Part shown: positions 26,166 to 34,591 of the stretch, in pieces
Layout: each line of letters opens with the position of its first letter
How positions within the stretch are numbered: the stretch's first letter is position 1
From: Pseudomonas azerbaijanoccidentalis
GTDB taxonomy: Bacteria; Pseudomonadota; Gammaproteobacteria; Pseudomonadales; Pseudomonadaceae
Assembly: GCF_019145495.1 (NCBI RefSeq)
Contig: NZ_JAHSTU010000002.1
Span: 62,001 to 126,000 of the forward strand
Length of the DNA: 64,000 nucleotides
Reading direction: 5' to 3'
Notes under the pieces: model-generated
What the model saw: the letters and a program-made list of their open reading frames with translations, nothing else
Databases searched by the model: none
What the model was told of the DNA's origin: nothing
Translations under genes and position numbers: made by a program

Positions 26166-27341
26166 TCATTCGATGATGTTGAAATCGCTCAGGTACTCAT
26201 CGGAGATTTCCAGGCCCAGGCCCGGTTTGTTGTCGTCGAGCTGGATGTAGCCGTTGACCGGTTGCGGCTCGCCCTTGAACACGTAGTAGAAGAGTTCGTT
26301 GCCGACTTCGACGTCGAACACCGGGAAGAACTCGGCCATCGGCGAAGCGGTGGTGGACATGGTCAGGTGGTAGTTGTGCATCTGCCCGGCATGAGGAATC
26401 ACCGGCACCGACCAGGCCTCGGCCATGGCGTTGATTTTGCGCGCGGCGGTGATGCCGCCAACGCGGTTGGTGTCGTACTGGATGACGTCGACGGCGCGGC
26501 GTTCCAGCAGGTCTTTGAAGCCGTAGGAAGTGAACTCGTGCTCGCCGCCGGAGATCGGCATGATCCCCATTTTCTTCAGTTCGATGTAGCCTTCGATGTC
26601 ATCGGCGATCACCGGTTCTTCAAGCCAACGCGGCTCGAACTCGGCCAGTTTCGGCAACATGCGGCGCGCATATTCCAGGGTCCAGCCCATGTAGCATTCA
26701 AGCATGATGTCGACGTCAGGGCCGGCCAGTTCACGCAAGGCACGTACTTGTTCGATGTTGCGGCGCATGCCTGCCGGGCCGTCTTTCGGGCCGTAGCCGA
26801 AGCGCATTTTCAGCGCGGTAAAACCCTGGCTCAGATAGCCCTGGGCTTCTTCGAGGAACAGGTCGAGGTTGTCGTTGGCGTAGAGCTTGGACGCGTAGGT
26901 CCAGATCTTTTCCTTGGTACGCCCGCCGAGCAGTTTGAACACGGGCTTGTTCACGGCTTTGCCCATGATGTCCCAGATCGCGATGTCGATCGCCGAGATC
27001 GCCGCCATGCCGATGCCTTTGCGTCCCCAGGCGTGGCTCTGGCGGTACATCTTCTGCCAGATGTATTCGTTGTCGAACGGGTCTTCGCCAATGGCGATCG
27101 GTGCCAGGTAAGTGTCGATGATTTCCTTGGCCACACGCGGCGCCAGGGCGCAGTTACCGATGCCGACAAGCCCGGTGTCGGTCTCGACTTCCACCACCAG
27201 CCAGCCGTGGAAACGGAACGAGCCCATGGCGTCGCCGCGTTCGAACAGGATGTCGCTGGCGTTGGTGCAGAAGTGCGCTTGAGGCGGGACGACTTTGCCT
27301 TTCCACTCGAAAACGCGGGTACGGATCGCTTTGATTTTCAT
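26166..27341 (-). CDS. Enolase-superfamily sugar-acid dehydratase, L-rhamnonate dehydratase-like
   Basis: A 391-residue mandelate racemase/enolase-superfamily enzyme. Metal ligands are visible as Glu in MLECYMGW (~225), Glu in WLEEPV (~250) and Glu in SGGEHEF (~278), with the acid/base His in VIPHAGQ (~328). The loop [12 protein letters not shown] matches the RhmD-type pattern, and the ending [15 protein letters not shown] also resembles RhmD. It should dehydrate an aldonic acid to its 2-keto-3-deoxy form; rhamnonate itself is not proven. ATG 27341 has AAGGAAC upstream; the frame extends 42 codons further with no homology. A candidate operator region lies ~145 bases upstream. Confidence 0.88.
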   Translation of the reverse strand: MKIKAIRTRVFEWKGKVVPPQAHFCTNASDILFERGDAMGSFRFHGWLVVEVETDTGLVGIGNCALAPRVAKEIIDTYLAPIAIGEDPFDNEYIWQKMYRQSHAWGRKGIGMAAISAIDIAIWDIMGKAVNKPVFKLLGGRTKEKIWTYASKLYANDNLDLFLEEAQGYLSQGFTALKMRFGYGPKDGPAGMRRNIEQVRALRELAGPDVDIMLECYMGWTLEYARRMLPKLAEFEPRWLEEPVIADDIEGYIELKKMGIMPISGGEHEFTSYGFKDLLERRAVDVIQYDTNRVGGITAARKINAMAEAWSVPVIPHAGQMHNYHLTMSTTASPMAEFFPVFDVEVGNELFYYVFKGEPQPVNGYIQLDDNKPGLGLEISDEYLSDFNIIE

Positions 27342-27483
27342 GAATACAGTTCCTTGGGCTGCCGGATTCTTGTAGTTGTCGGTCGTGTGCGCAGAGCCAT
27401 TGAAACGATCGGCTCCGGCATTCGATGGGCCGACTGTAGCCAGCGCCCGGGGGCTGCGGATAATCACTTATGCGTATCCGGCG

Positions 27484-27498
27484 ATAACCTGGGGTGAT
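27484..27498. promoter_or_regulatory. Candidate LysR-type operator (site C)
   Basis: ATAACCTGGGGTGAT, one mismatch from the dyad ATArCC-N3-GGyTAT found twice in the MFS-tctC divergent region. It lies upstream of the RhmD-like gene. Confidence 0.55.
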
Positions 27499-27506
27499 AG
27501 CAAAAA

Positions 27507-27526
27507 CCGATTAATGCATTAATCGG
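27507..27526. promoter_or_regulatory. Perfect 20-bp palindrome upstream of the RhmD-like gene
   Basis: CCGATTAATGCATTAATCGG is identical to its reverse complement over all 20 bases. It sits between two outward GATAACC/GGTTATC half-sites (27483-27489 and 27526-27532). It looks like the operator of a dimeric repressor; no GntR-, IclR- or LacI-type gene is present nearby. Confidence 0.65.
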
Positions 27527-27544
27527 GTTATCAGCCGAAAAACA

Positions 27545-27620
27545 AAAAGATCGCAGGCTCCGGCAGCTCCTACAGAAGAATGCGATCCCCTGTAGGAGCT
27601 GCCGAAGGCTGCGATCTTTT
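27545..27620. repeat. REP pair, family A, copy 5
   Basis: AAAGATCGCAGGCTCCGGCA ... GAGCTGCCGAAGGCTGCGAT followed by CTTTT, 12 bases downstream of the pdxA-like stop codon. It may act as the 3' end of the upstream MFS-amidohydrolase-pdxA transcript. Confidence 0.88.
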
Positions 27621-27632
27621 GACACTCAGCGC

Positions 27633-28637
27633 TTAGTAGCTGTTGGCGCCCATTCGGCAGGCAATCTCAAACGCCTGGCGAGTCGCGCCCACATTCGCCT
27701 TGCCCTGCCCGGCAATATCGAATGCGGTGCCGTGGGCCGGGGTGGTGATCGGGATCGGCAAGCCACCCTGCACGGTTACACCACGGGAGAAGCCCATCAG
27801 TTTGATCGCGATCTGGCCCTGGTCGTGGTACATGGTCACGACCGCGTCGAAGGCACTGGCATCACCCTGGACCTTGAGGAAAATCGTGTCCCCCGGATAC
27901 GGCCCTTCCGCCGCGATCCCCAGTGCCTGGGCCGAACGAACGGCTGGGCCGATGATGTCCAATTCCTCACGGCCAAACGAACCGTTGTCGCCGTTGTGCG
28001 GGTTCAAGCCGCAGACGCCGATGCGCGGTTTTTCCAGGCCGTTGCGCTTGAGCGCGGTGTCGATCAGTTGAATCGCTTCCACCACTCGTGCCTGACTGAG
28101 CAGGCCCGGGACTTCGGCCAACGCCACGTGGGAAGTCACCCGTGACGTCCACAGATTGTCGAGCACGTTGAATTCGCAGAATGGCCCGTGGAAATCCAGC
28201 AACTCGGCGAACCAGTGCAGCTCATCGTTATGCGCCATGCCGGCCATGTGCAGTGAGGTCTTGTTCAACGGCCCGAACAGGATCGCGTCGGTGGCCCCCG
28301 CTTCGGTCAGGCGCAAGGCCTGTTCCAAAGTATCGAGGCTGTAGCGACCGCCAATCACACTGGCCTCGCTGCGCGGGAATTCACCGACCGCGCCACCACG
28401 AAAGTCATAGAACAGCGGCGTGTCATCGACAAACGCTAACGACTCCAGCGATTCCACCCGACGATAAGGAAACTCGGTGCCGGCAATGCGCATGCCGCGA
28501 CGCATTTCCGCTTCGTCGGCGATCAGGATGACGTTGGCCTTGCTGCGCACTTCGGGCTCGGCGAGCAGGCGTGCGATCAACTCAGGGCCAATGCCCGCCG
28601 GGTCACCCAGGACCATGGCGATAGTGGTTTTTTTCAT
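27633..28637 (-). CDS. PdxA-family dehydrogenase (PdxA2-type), 4-phospho-threonate/hydroxythreonine dehydrogenase-like
   Basis: A 334-residue member of the PdxA family of metal-dependent NAD decarboxylating dehydrogenases. Visible motifs are MVLGDPAGIGPEL at the N-terminus, the metal/substrate His region in MAGMAHNDELHWF (~140), and VTMYHDQGQIAIKLMGF (~265). True PdxA makes vitamin B6; paralogues in catabolic operons (PdxA2) oxidise 4-phospho-threonate/erythronate made by a DUF1537 kinase. The catabolic operon here argues for a PdxA2 role, but no DUF1537 kinase is in the window. Its ATG overlaps the amidohydrolase stop by four bases (ATGA). Confidence 0.87.
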   Translation of the reverse strand: MKKTTIAMVLGDPAGIGPELIARLLAEPEVRSKANVILIADEAEMRRGMRIAGTEFPYRRVESLESLAFVDDTPLFYDFRGGAVGEFPRSEASVIGGRYSLDTLEQALRLTEAGATDAILFGPLNKTSLHMAGMAHNDELHWFAELLDFHGPFCEFNVLDNLWTSRVTSHVALAEVPGLLSQARVVEAIQLIDTALKRNGLEKPRIGVCGLNPHNGDNGSFGREELDIIGPAVRSAQALGIAAEGPYPGDTIFLKVQGDASAFDAVVTMYHDQGQIAIKLMGFSRGVTVQGGLPIPITTPAHGTAFDIAGQGKANVGATRQAFEIACRMGANSY

Positions 28638-29593
28638 GCTTCACTCCTCAAGGATTCAGGCCACGCCCGGTCAATGGCGCACGGCTCGCAGCGATAAACG
28701 CGCTGCGCGTTGCTGTAGAACAGTCGCTCCTGATCGGCCAGAGGCAGATCGGCGACGATGGATTTGAAACCGCTGTAGATGTCATCAAATGAACCGCACA
28801 GGCTGTCCACCGGAAAGTTGCTGGCGAACATCGCCCGATCGCTGCCGAACATGGCGATGACTTCGCGCACGATCCAGGCGTTGTCCTTGGCGCGCCAGCG
28901 TTGGCCTCCCAGCCCCAGGCCGGAAATCTTCACCTGCACGTTAGGCCACCGGGCCAGCCGCACCATCGCCAGACGCCATCCCGCCAGGCCTTCGGCAGTG
29001 CGGTCGTTGGGCAACCCGGCATGGTTGAGAATCAGGGTGATGCCGGGAAAATCCCGAGCCAGGCGTTCGGCCTCGTGCAGGTTCCACCACGGTGTCTGCA
29101 AATCGAAATGCAGGCCCAGGCCTTCCAGCGCGGCGTAACTGCGGCGCCAGTGTTCGTCGCTCATCAGGCTGCGCATATGCCCGACCTGCTCCGGCGCGGT
29201 CGGCCCGCCGGGCTTGTGGCGAACGCTGCGTACGCATTTGAAACCGGCTTGTTCGGTGAGTACATCGATAGCGTCCGGATGATCGAGCCAGGCTTGCGCA
29301 ACCACGGCATTCGGCACGCCGTACCGGGCGGCCAGTTGCTCGATGAAACGGGTTTCGCCAATCGGGTCCTGCGGGTTCCATTCGGTCTCGACGTACACCG
29401 TTTGCACGACGTTGTGCGGCCCGGCATCGGCAAAGTAATCCTCGGGGAAATAGCGGCGCTTGATCGCGCTGTAGTCACCATAGCGAAACGGGATATTGGC
29501 CTGCGGCGCGAGCCACGGGTGATCGTTGATGGTCGGGTCCCAGAAGTGATGATGGGCGTCGATGATCGGGCCGCTCCATAACGGTTTAGTCAT
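28634..29593 (-). CDS. Amidohydrolase family protein, probable sugar lactonase
   Basis: A 319-residue TIM-barrel hydrolase of the COG3618 group, which includes L-fucono- and L-rhamnono-lactonases and 2-pyrone-4,6-dicarboxylate lactonase. The N-terminal metal motif IIDAHHHFWDP is clear. Further conserved segments are LILNHAGLP (~190) and FASNFPVDSLCGSF (~265). ATG 29593 overlaps the MFS stop by eight bases; the frame extends upstream into the MFS gene but without homology. In this operon a lactone hydrolysis feeding the dehydratase is plausible; the substrate is inferred. Confidence 0.85.
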   Translation of the reverse strand: MTKPLWSGPIIDAHHHFWDPTINDHPWLAPQANIPFRYGDYSAIKRRYFPEDYFADAGPHNVVQTVYVETEWNPQDPIGETRFIEQLAARYGVPNAVVAQAWLDHPDAIDVLTEQAGFKCVRSVRHKPGGPTAPEQVGHMRSLMSDEHWRRSYAALEGLGLHFDLQTPWWNLHEAERLARDFPGITLILNHAGLPNDRTAEGLAGWRLAMVRLARWPNVQVKISGLGLGGQRWRAKDNAWIVREVIAMFGSDRAMFASNFPVDSLCGSFDDIYSGFKSIVADLPLADQERLFYSNAQRVYRCEPCAIDRAWPESLRSEA

Positions 29594-30923
29594 GACGCAC
29601 CTCATCCAGGCTGATAAACAACGTCGCCAGTACAAACACCGCCGAGCATGCCGCGAAGAACCCCAGCACCGGGGCAAAGCCACCGGACATTTGCAGGATC
29701 ACCCCCACCAGAATCGGCACCGCAATACCGCCGGTGCTGCCGGCCATGTTCATCACGCCGCCGATCAAACCGACTCGCGCCGGTGCTGCCAGTAGCGCCG
29801 GGAAGCTCCAATAGAGGCTGCCCCACATCAGGAAAAACGCGGTCATGGCCAACAACGCCACCGCCGCAAAAGGGTTGCTCAAGGTCGGCAGCAACAGGAA
29901 TGCCCCCAGTGCAACCAGGCCGGAAAACGCCAGCAGGCTCTTGACCGCTACGCCGCGTTTGACGCCTTTGCGGATCAACCCGTCGCAGAGGAATCCACCG
30001 GTTAACGAACCCAGCGCACCACAGACGAAAATCACAAATGTCGCCGCACCAATGCCCTTGATATCAAAGCCGCGAGCCTGGGACAGATAGCTCGGCCCCC
30101 AGGTCAGCAGACCGAAATACACCATCGCCCAACTGGCCCGGCCGATCAGCAAACCGCTCAGGGAACGGGTGGCGATGCCCAGGCCTTTGACCGGTGCGCG
30201 TGCGGCTTCGGCGGCCGGCGTGGCGCGTCCAGCGTTGATCTTTTCCATCTCCAGTTCATTGACCTGTGGATGGCTGGCCGGGTCATCGCGCAGATAACGC
30301 CGCGCCAGCCAGGCCAGGGCCAGGGTCGCGACGCCAGCGATCACAAACGCCAAGCGCCAGGAATCGAGGGAGGCAATCAGATAGGCAATGATCAACCCGC
30401 CCAACGCCACACCCAACGGGCTGCCGCTGTCCATCAACACCGCGCCGCGACTGCGCTCACTGGGCGCCAGCCACAGGGAAATCAACTTGCCGCCGGACGG
30501 GAACAAAGGCGCTTCCGAAGCGCCCAGCGCCACGCGGGCAAACAGCAACGACAAGCCACCGGAGGCAAACGCCGCCAACACCTGGAACGTGCCCCATAAC
30601 CCGGTGGACCAACTGATCACGCGGTGCGGGCCAAAGCGGTCGATCATCCAGCCGCCGGGAATCTGCAACAGCGCATAGGCCCAGAAAAAACTGCTGAGGA
30701 TCAGGCCTTGCATGCTCGGCGACAGGGAAAATTCATGAGCGATGGTTGGCATCGCGATGGACAGCGACACCCGGTCGATCAGGTTGACCATGGTCAGCGC
30801 GAAGATGATCGCGAAGATCCGCCAGCGCACATTGCTGGCCTTGGCGGTGGTGGCCTGCGGGACAGCGGCGGCGGACGGAGCTTCTGCGCCGGTCATATGC
30901 AGGGAAGCACTGGGACGAGCCAT
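29586..30923 (-). CDS. MFS transporter, anion:cation symporter (ACS) type
   Basis: A 445-residue, 12-TM major facilitator protein resembling the hexarate/sugar-acid symporters (GudP, ExuT-like). Conserved pieces include NLIDRVSLSIAMPTI in TM1, the RFGPHR loop motif after TM2, and GASEAPLFPSGGKLISLW (~150). It has a ~35-residue polar N-terminal extension. GAGG lies about 8 bases upstream of the ATG. It is the first gene of the minus-strand catabolic operon and is divergent from tctC, so the locus encodes two different uptake systems for organic anions. Confidence 0.9.
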   Translation of the reverse strand: MARPSASLHMTGAEAPSAAAVPQATTAKASNVRWRIFAIIFALTMVNLIDRVSLSIAMPTIAHEFSLSPSMQGLILSSFFWAYALLQIPGGWMIDRFGPHRVISWSTGLWGTFQVLAAFASGGLSLLFARVALGASEAPLFPSGGKLISLWLAPSERSRGAVLMDSGSPLGVALGGLIIAYLIASLDSWRLAFVIAGVATLALAWLARRYLRDDPASHPQVNELEMEKINAGRATPAAEAARAPVKGLGIATRSLSGLLIGRASWAMVYFGLLTWGPSYLSQARGFDIKGIGAATFVIFVCGALGSLTGGFLCDGLIRKGVKRGVAVKSLLAFSGLVALGAFLLLPTLSNPFAAVALLAMTAFFLMWGSLYWSFPALLAAPARVGLIGGVMNMAGSTGGIAVPILVGVILQMSGGFAPVLGFFAACSAVFVLATLFISLDEVRHD

Positions 30924-31039
30924 GGTGCGTACCTCGTTTTATTATTTTTGTGGAGACTGCAGCGCCGCTTCACGGCGACGTTTGTAAGCACTATCGAAGG
31001 CTCAGTGATAACCGTCTAATCAAAACTTGAAATAAGGCG

Positions 31040-31054
31040 ATAGCCTCGGGTTAT
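31040..31054. promoter_or_regulatory. Candidate LysR-type operator (site A)
   Basis: ATAGCCTCGGGTTAT, a 15-bp dyad of the form ATArCC-N3-GGyTAT with the classic T-N11-A spacing, ~117 bases upstream of the MFS start. It is the inverted match of site B. Confidence 0.65.
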
Positions 31055-31099
31055 GTCATGCCGTGCTTTCAATGACCTTTCAGCCACAGAATTCAACCC

Positions 31100-31229
31100 G
31101 TAGCAGCTGGCGAAGCCTGCGTTCGGCTGCGAAGCCGTCGTGAAATCAGGGGCACGCGTTATTTCAAGAAGAGCTCGCATACAAAATATCTGACAGCCCC
31201 CCGAACGCAGGCTTCGCCAGCTGCTACAG
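31100..31229. repeat. Large inverted repeat pair, family D
   Basis: GTAGCAGCTGGCGAAGCCTG CGTTCGG ... CCGAACG CAGGCTTCGCCAGCTGCTAC. The arms are 27 bases and perfectly complementary, around a ~76-base centre that contains a smaller diverged arm (CTGCGAAGCCGTCG). It resembles a REP doublet but is distinct from families A-C. Confidence 0.85.
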
Positions 31230-31259
31230 ACTTTCACCAACACAGCTTTAGCCCAAGGT

Positions 31260-31274
31260 ATAACCCCAGGCTAT
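31260..31274. promoter_or_regulatory. Candidate LysR-type operator (site B)
   Basis: ATAACCCCAGGCTAT, T-N11-A type dyad ~123 bases upstream of tctC. Its reverse complement (ATAGCCTGGGGTTAT) differs from site A by a single base in the central spacer. Confidence 0.65.
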
Positions 31275-31396
31275 CGGTGTATGTATTGTTTTGACTAGAC
31301 GCGGCGACGGCACGTTCCCACACTCAGGCCAGGCTTGCGGCTTTACCGCGCAGACAAGTCACTCATAACAACTACAAAAAACGAGGCTCTTCCATC

Positions 31397-32410
31397 ATGC
31401 GAAATGCATTCGTCCGTCGCACATCCCGTCTGTTTCTTGGTTGCACCCTGGTCGCCGCCGGCGCCCTTCCCGCTCTGGCTCACGCCTGGCAACCGGACAA
31501 GAATGTCGAAATCGTCGTTGCCGGTGGCCCCGGTGGCGGTACCGACCAACTCGGCCGCCTGATCCAGTCGATCATCACCACCCACAAGCTGCTCGACGTC
31601 AACACCATCGTCCTCAACAAGGGCGGCGGTAACGGCGCCGAAGCGTTCCTCGACATGAAGATGAACAAGGGCGATGCCGAGAAACTGGTGATCGGCACCA
31701 ACAACATTTACCTGCTGCCGCTGGTGTCCAAGCTCGGCTACCAATGGCAGGAGCTGACACCGATTGCCGCCGTGGCCGAGGACGACTTCATTCTCTGGAG
31801 CTACAAAGGCGCGCCGTGGAAAGACGCAAAAACTTTCTACGAAGCGGTCAAGGCTGACCCGTCGAATCTGCGCATGGGCGGTAGCCAATCCAAGGATGTC
31901 GACCAGACCCTGACCCTGCTACTGAACCAGACCACCAACAGCAAACTGGTGTACATCCCGTTCAAAAGCGGCAGCGAAGCCGCCACCCAACTGGCCGGCA
32001 AACACATCGCCGCCAACGTCAACAACCCCAGCGAAAGCATCAGCCAATGGCGCGGTGATCAGGTCGAACCGCTCTGCGTCTTCAGTAAAGAGCGTATGGC
32101 CTACACTGAAAAAGTCGCCGGCGACAAATCCTGGGCCGATGTTCCGACCTGTCATGAACAAGGCCTGGGCATCGATCAATACCGCTTCCCGCGCACCGTA
32201 TTCATGCCCGGCGATATCAGCGCCGAACAACGGGCGTTCTATGTCGAGCTGATGCGTAAAGTCACGCAGACCGATGAGTTCAAGGCCTACGTCAAACAGA
32301 ACGCGTTGGTGCCGACCTTCCTCGAAGGCGAACCGTTGACCGCCTACATCGAAAAAGACACCGCCCGCGTCACCCCGGTGTTCAAAGAAGCCGGCTGGCT
32401 GAAAAACTGA
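31397..32410 (+). CDS. tctC: Tripartite tricarboxylate transporter substrate-binding protein
   Basis: A 337-residue periplasmic solute receptor of the TctC/Bug family. The signal peptide is clear: basic RRTSR, hydrophobic core ~12-28, cleavage after AHA near residue 29. The mature start WQPDKNVEIVVAGGPGGGTDQLGR is the family's ligand-loop signature. Bug proteins bind carboxylates such as citrate or sugar acids and deliver them to TctAB. It is first in tctCBA, divergent from the ACS symporter. A GC-rich hairpin after the stop may raise its mRNA level over tctBA, as is common for binding proteins. Confidence 0.93.
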   Translation: MRNAFVRRTSRLFLGCTLVAAGALPALAHAWQPDKNVEIVVAGGPGGGTDQLGRLIQSIITTHKLLDVNTIVLNKGGGNGAEAFLDMKMNKGDAEKLVIGTNNIYLLPLVSKLGYQWQELTPIAAVAEDDFILWSYKGAPWKDAKTFYEAVKADPSNLRMGGSQSKDVDQTLTLLLNQTTNSKLVYIPFKSGSEAATQLAGKHIAANVNNPSESISQWRGDQVEPLCVFSKERMAYTEKVAGDKSWADVPTCHEQGLGIDQYRFPRTVFMPGDISAEQRAFYVELMRKVTQTDEFKAYVKQNALVPTFLEGEPLTAYIEKDTARVTPVFKEAGWLKN

Positions 32411-32419
32411 CGTTGCCAG

Positions 32420-32441
32420 GGCCGCTCGCCCACGGGCGGCC
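32420..32441 (+). other. GC-rich hairpin between tctC and tctB
   Basis: GGCCG / CGGCC outer stem with a further inner CCC/GGG pairing, 10 bases after the tctC stop and without a T-run. It is likely a 3' stabilising or processing hairpin rather than a terminator. Confidence 0.55.
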
Positions 32442-32462
32442 GTCACCTGCTGGAGGTGTTTG

Positions 32463-32996
32463 ATGTCCCATTCTTCGGATTCACCGGCGCTGGTCGGCAC
32501 CCGTTGGGTCGAACTCGGCCTGACGCTGTTCACCACCCTGATCGGCGCCGTGGTGATGTTCGGCAGTGTCGAACAAGGCATCGGCTGGGGTGATGCCGGC
32601 CCCGAGCCGGGTTACTTCCCGTTCTACATCGGCCTGCTGCTGAGCGCCGCAAGCGTTGCCAATGGCGTGCTGACGCTGGTGCGCTGGCAAGCGTTGAGCG
32701 TGGCCTTCGTCAATCGCGATGCCTTCAGGCAAGTGTTGTCGGTGTTCGTGCCGATTGCGCTGTTTGTCGCGGCCATGCCGTTCACCGGTATTTACCTGGC
32801 TTCGGCGGCATTCATTGCCTGGTTCATGTGGCGTGACAAGGTCCGCGCCAAGCCTTACGGCAAGTTGATGATCGCCAGCGTGTCCCTCGGTGCGGTGCTG
32901 GCCAGTTACCTGATTTTCGCATTGTGGTTCAAGGTGCCGCTGGATGCCGGCCCAATGGGCGACTGGATTGCCCTGGCCGGGAGAAACTTCAAATGA
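32463..32996 (+). CDS. tctB: Tripartite tricarboxylate transporter small membrane subunit
   Basis: A 177-residue, four-TM protein of the TctB family; it pairs with TctA in the inner membrane. Hydrophobic segments are at ~17-35, ~50-68, ~85-120 and ~135-160. The segment GDAGPEPGYFPFYIGLLL is typical. ATG 32463 has GGAGGTG 5 bases upstream; a preceding in-frame TTG would overlap that spacing. The stop overlaps the tctA start by four bases. Confidence 0.9.
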   Translation: MSHSSDSPALVGTRWVELGLTLFTTLIGAVVMFGSVEQGIGWGDAGPEPGYFPFYIGLLLSAASVANGVLTLVRWQALSVAFVNRDAFRQVLSVFVPIALFVAAMPFTGIYLASAAFIAWFMWRDKVRAKPYGKLMIASVSLGAVLASYLIFALWFKVPLDAGPMGDWIALAGRNFK

Positions 32997-34522
32997 GCGA
33001 ATTCGATTCCCTGTTGCAAGGCATGAACCTGATCCTCACCCCAGGCCATATCGGCCTGATGGTGGTCGGCGTGCTGCTGGGCATTCTGGTCGGCGTTTTG
33101 CCTGGCCTCGGTGCCCCCAATGGCGTGGCGTTGTTGCTGCCACTGACGTTCACCATGTCGCCGGTGTCGGCGATCATCCTGCTGTCGTGCATGTATTGGG
33201 GCGCGTTGTTCGGCGGCTCAATCACCTCGATTCTGTTCAACATACCCGGTGAGCCCTCATCGGTGGCAACCACCTTCGACGGCTATCCGATGGCCCGCGA
33301 AGGACGTGCTGCCGAGGCGTTGACCGCTGCATTCAGCTCGGCGTTGATCGGTGCGCTGTGCGGGGTGTTGTTGCTGACGTTCCTGTCGACCAAAATCGCC
33401 GCGTTCGCCATGTCATTCAGCTCGCCGGAGTTTTTCGCGGTGTACCTCTTGGCGTTCTGCACCTTCATCGGCATGAGCAAGAACCCACCGCTGAAAACCG
33501 TGGTGGCGATGATGATCGGTTTCGCCATGGCGGCGGTCGGCATGGACACGGTTTCCGGCAACCTGCGCCTGACCTTCGACCAACCCATCCTGATGACCGG
33601 CATCAGTTTTGAAGTCGCGGTGATTGGCCTGTTCGGCATTGGCGAAATTCTCTGCACCGTCGAAGAAGGACTGGTATTTCGTGGTGAGCACGCACGCATT
33701 ACACCCATGGTAATTTTGCGCACGTGGGCGAAATTGCCGCGCTACTGGTGGACCATCGTACGCAGCACCCTGGTCGGTTGCTGGATGGGCATTACCCCCG
33801 GTGGCCCGACCGCTGCGTCGTTCATGAGCTACAGCCTGGCGCGGCGTTTTTCGAAGAACCGCGACAACTTTGGCAAAGGTGAAATCGAAGGCGTGATCGC
33901 CCCGGAAACCGCCGACCACGCCGCCGGCACCAGCGCCCTGCTGCCGATGCTGACCCTGGGCATTCCCGGTTCGGCCACCGCAGCGGTGATGCTTGGCGGC
34001 TTGATGATCTGGGGCCTGCACCCTGGGCCGACGTTGTTCGTCGAGCAACACGATTTTGTCTGGGGCCTGATTGCCAGCATGTACCTGGGCAACGTGGTCA
34101 GTCTGATCGTGGTCTTGGCCACCGTGCCGCTGTTCGCTTCGATCCTGCGCATTCCGTTCTCGATCATCGCGCCGATCATCATCATGGTCTGCGCCATCGG
34201 TGCGTACTCGGTGCACAACTCGTTCTTCGACGTGGTGCTGATGCTGGGCTTCGGTGCGCTGGGTTATCTGTTCAAGAAACTCGGTTACCCGATTGCTCCG
34301 CTGGTATTGGCGGCGGTGCTGGGCGACAAAGCGGAAGATGCGTTCCGTCAGTCGATGCTGTTTTCTGACGGGCAACTGGGCATTTTCTGGTCCAACCCCC
34401 TGGTGGGCAGCCTGACCACGGCCGCACTGCTGATGCTGTTCTGGCCTCTGATTTCCAAGGCGCTGGGTGCGCTGTTGGGCTTGCGCAAATCGCCTGTCGC
34501 CAAGGCAAAATCGGTGCTGTGA
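32993..34522 (+). CDS. tctA: Tripartite tricarboxylate transporter large membrane subunit
   Basis: A 509-residue integral membrane protein of the TctA family, with ~12 hydrophobic segments. Family signatures are GVLPGLGAPNGVALLLPLTF (~40) and the repeated GITPGGPTAASFMSYSLARR (~270). ATG 32993 forms an ATGA overlap with tctB. With TctB and TctC it forms an ion-driven carboxylate importer. It is followed by a hairpin and the GbpR-like regulator on the same strand. Confidence 0.93.
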   Translation: MSEFDSLLQGMNLILTPGHIGLMVVGVLLGILVGVLPGLGAPNGVALLLPLTFTMSPVSAIILLSCMYWGALFGGSITSILFNIPGEPSSVATTFDGYPMAREGRAAEALTAAFSSALIGALCGVLLLTFLSTKIAAFAMSFSSPEFFAVYLLAFCTFIGMSKNPPLKTVVAMMIGFAMAAVGMDTVSGNLRLTFDQPILMTGISFEVAVIGLFGIGEILCTVEEGLVFRGEHARITPMVILRTWAKLPRYWWTIVRSTLVGCWMGITPGGPTAASFMSYSLARRFSKNRDNFGKGEIEGVIAPETADHAAGTSALLPMLTLGIPGSATAAVMLGGLMIWGLHPGPTLFVEQHDFVWGLIASMYLGNVVSLIVVLATVPLFASILRIPFSIIAPIIIMVCAIGAYSVHNSFFDVVLMLGFGALGYLFKKLGYPIAPLVLAAVLGDKAEDAFRQSMLFSDGQLGIFWSNPLVGSLTTAALLMLFWPLISKALGALLGLRKSPVAKAKSVL

Positions 34523-34533
34523 CACAGCAATGC

Positions 34534-34567
34534 TGGCAACGCCTGACATTTGTTGTCAGGCTTGCCA
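34534..34567 (+). terminator. Long hairpin between tctA and the LysR gene
   Basis: TGGCAA-c-GCCTGACA / TGTCAGGC-TTGCCA, 14 paired bases with one bulge and a 5-nt loop. There is no T-run after it, so it may attenuate or process rather than fully terminate the tct transcript before the regulator gene. Confidence 0.55.
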
Positions 34568-34591
34568 CAGACTTTTCTGCGAGCGCGGCCC

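Larger units (their letters stand above)
30924..31396. other. Divergent control region between the MFS and tctC genes
   Basis: A 473-base region with no supportable gene. It holds two LysR-type dyads (31040 and 31260), one at each side, and a large inverted repeat pair (31100-31229) in between. The arrangement suggests that each promoter has its own operator and that the repeat inserted between them. Confidence 0.6.

Noticed and set aside
33413..34549. A 378-codon frame antisense to tctA
   Set aside because: tctA is conserved throughout on the other strand; the antisense frame is rich in Gln, Arg and His and has no motif.
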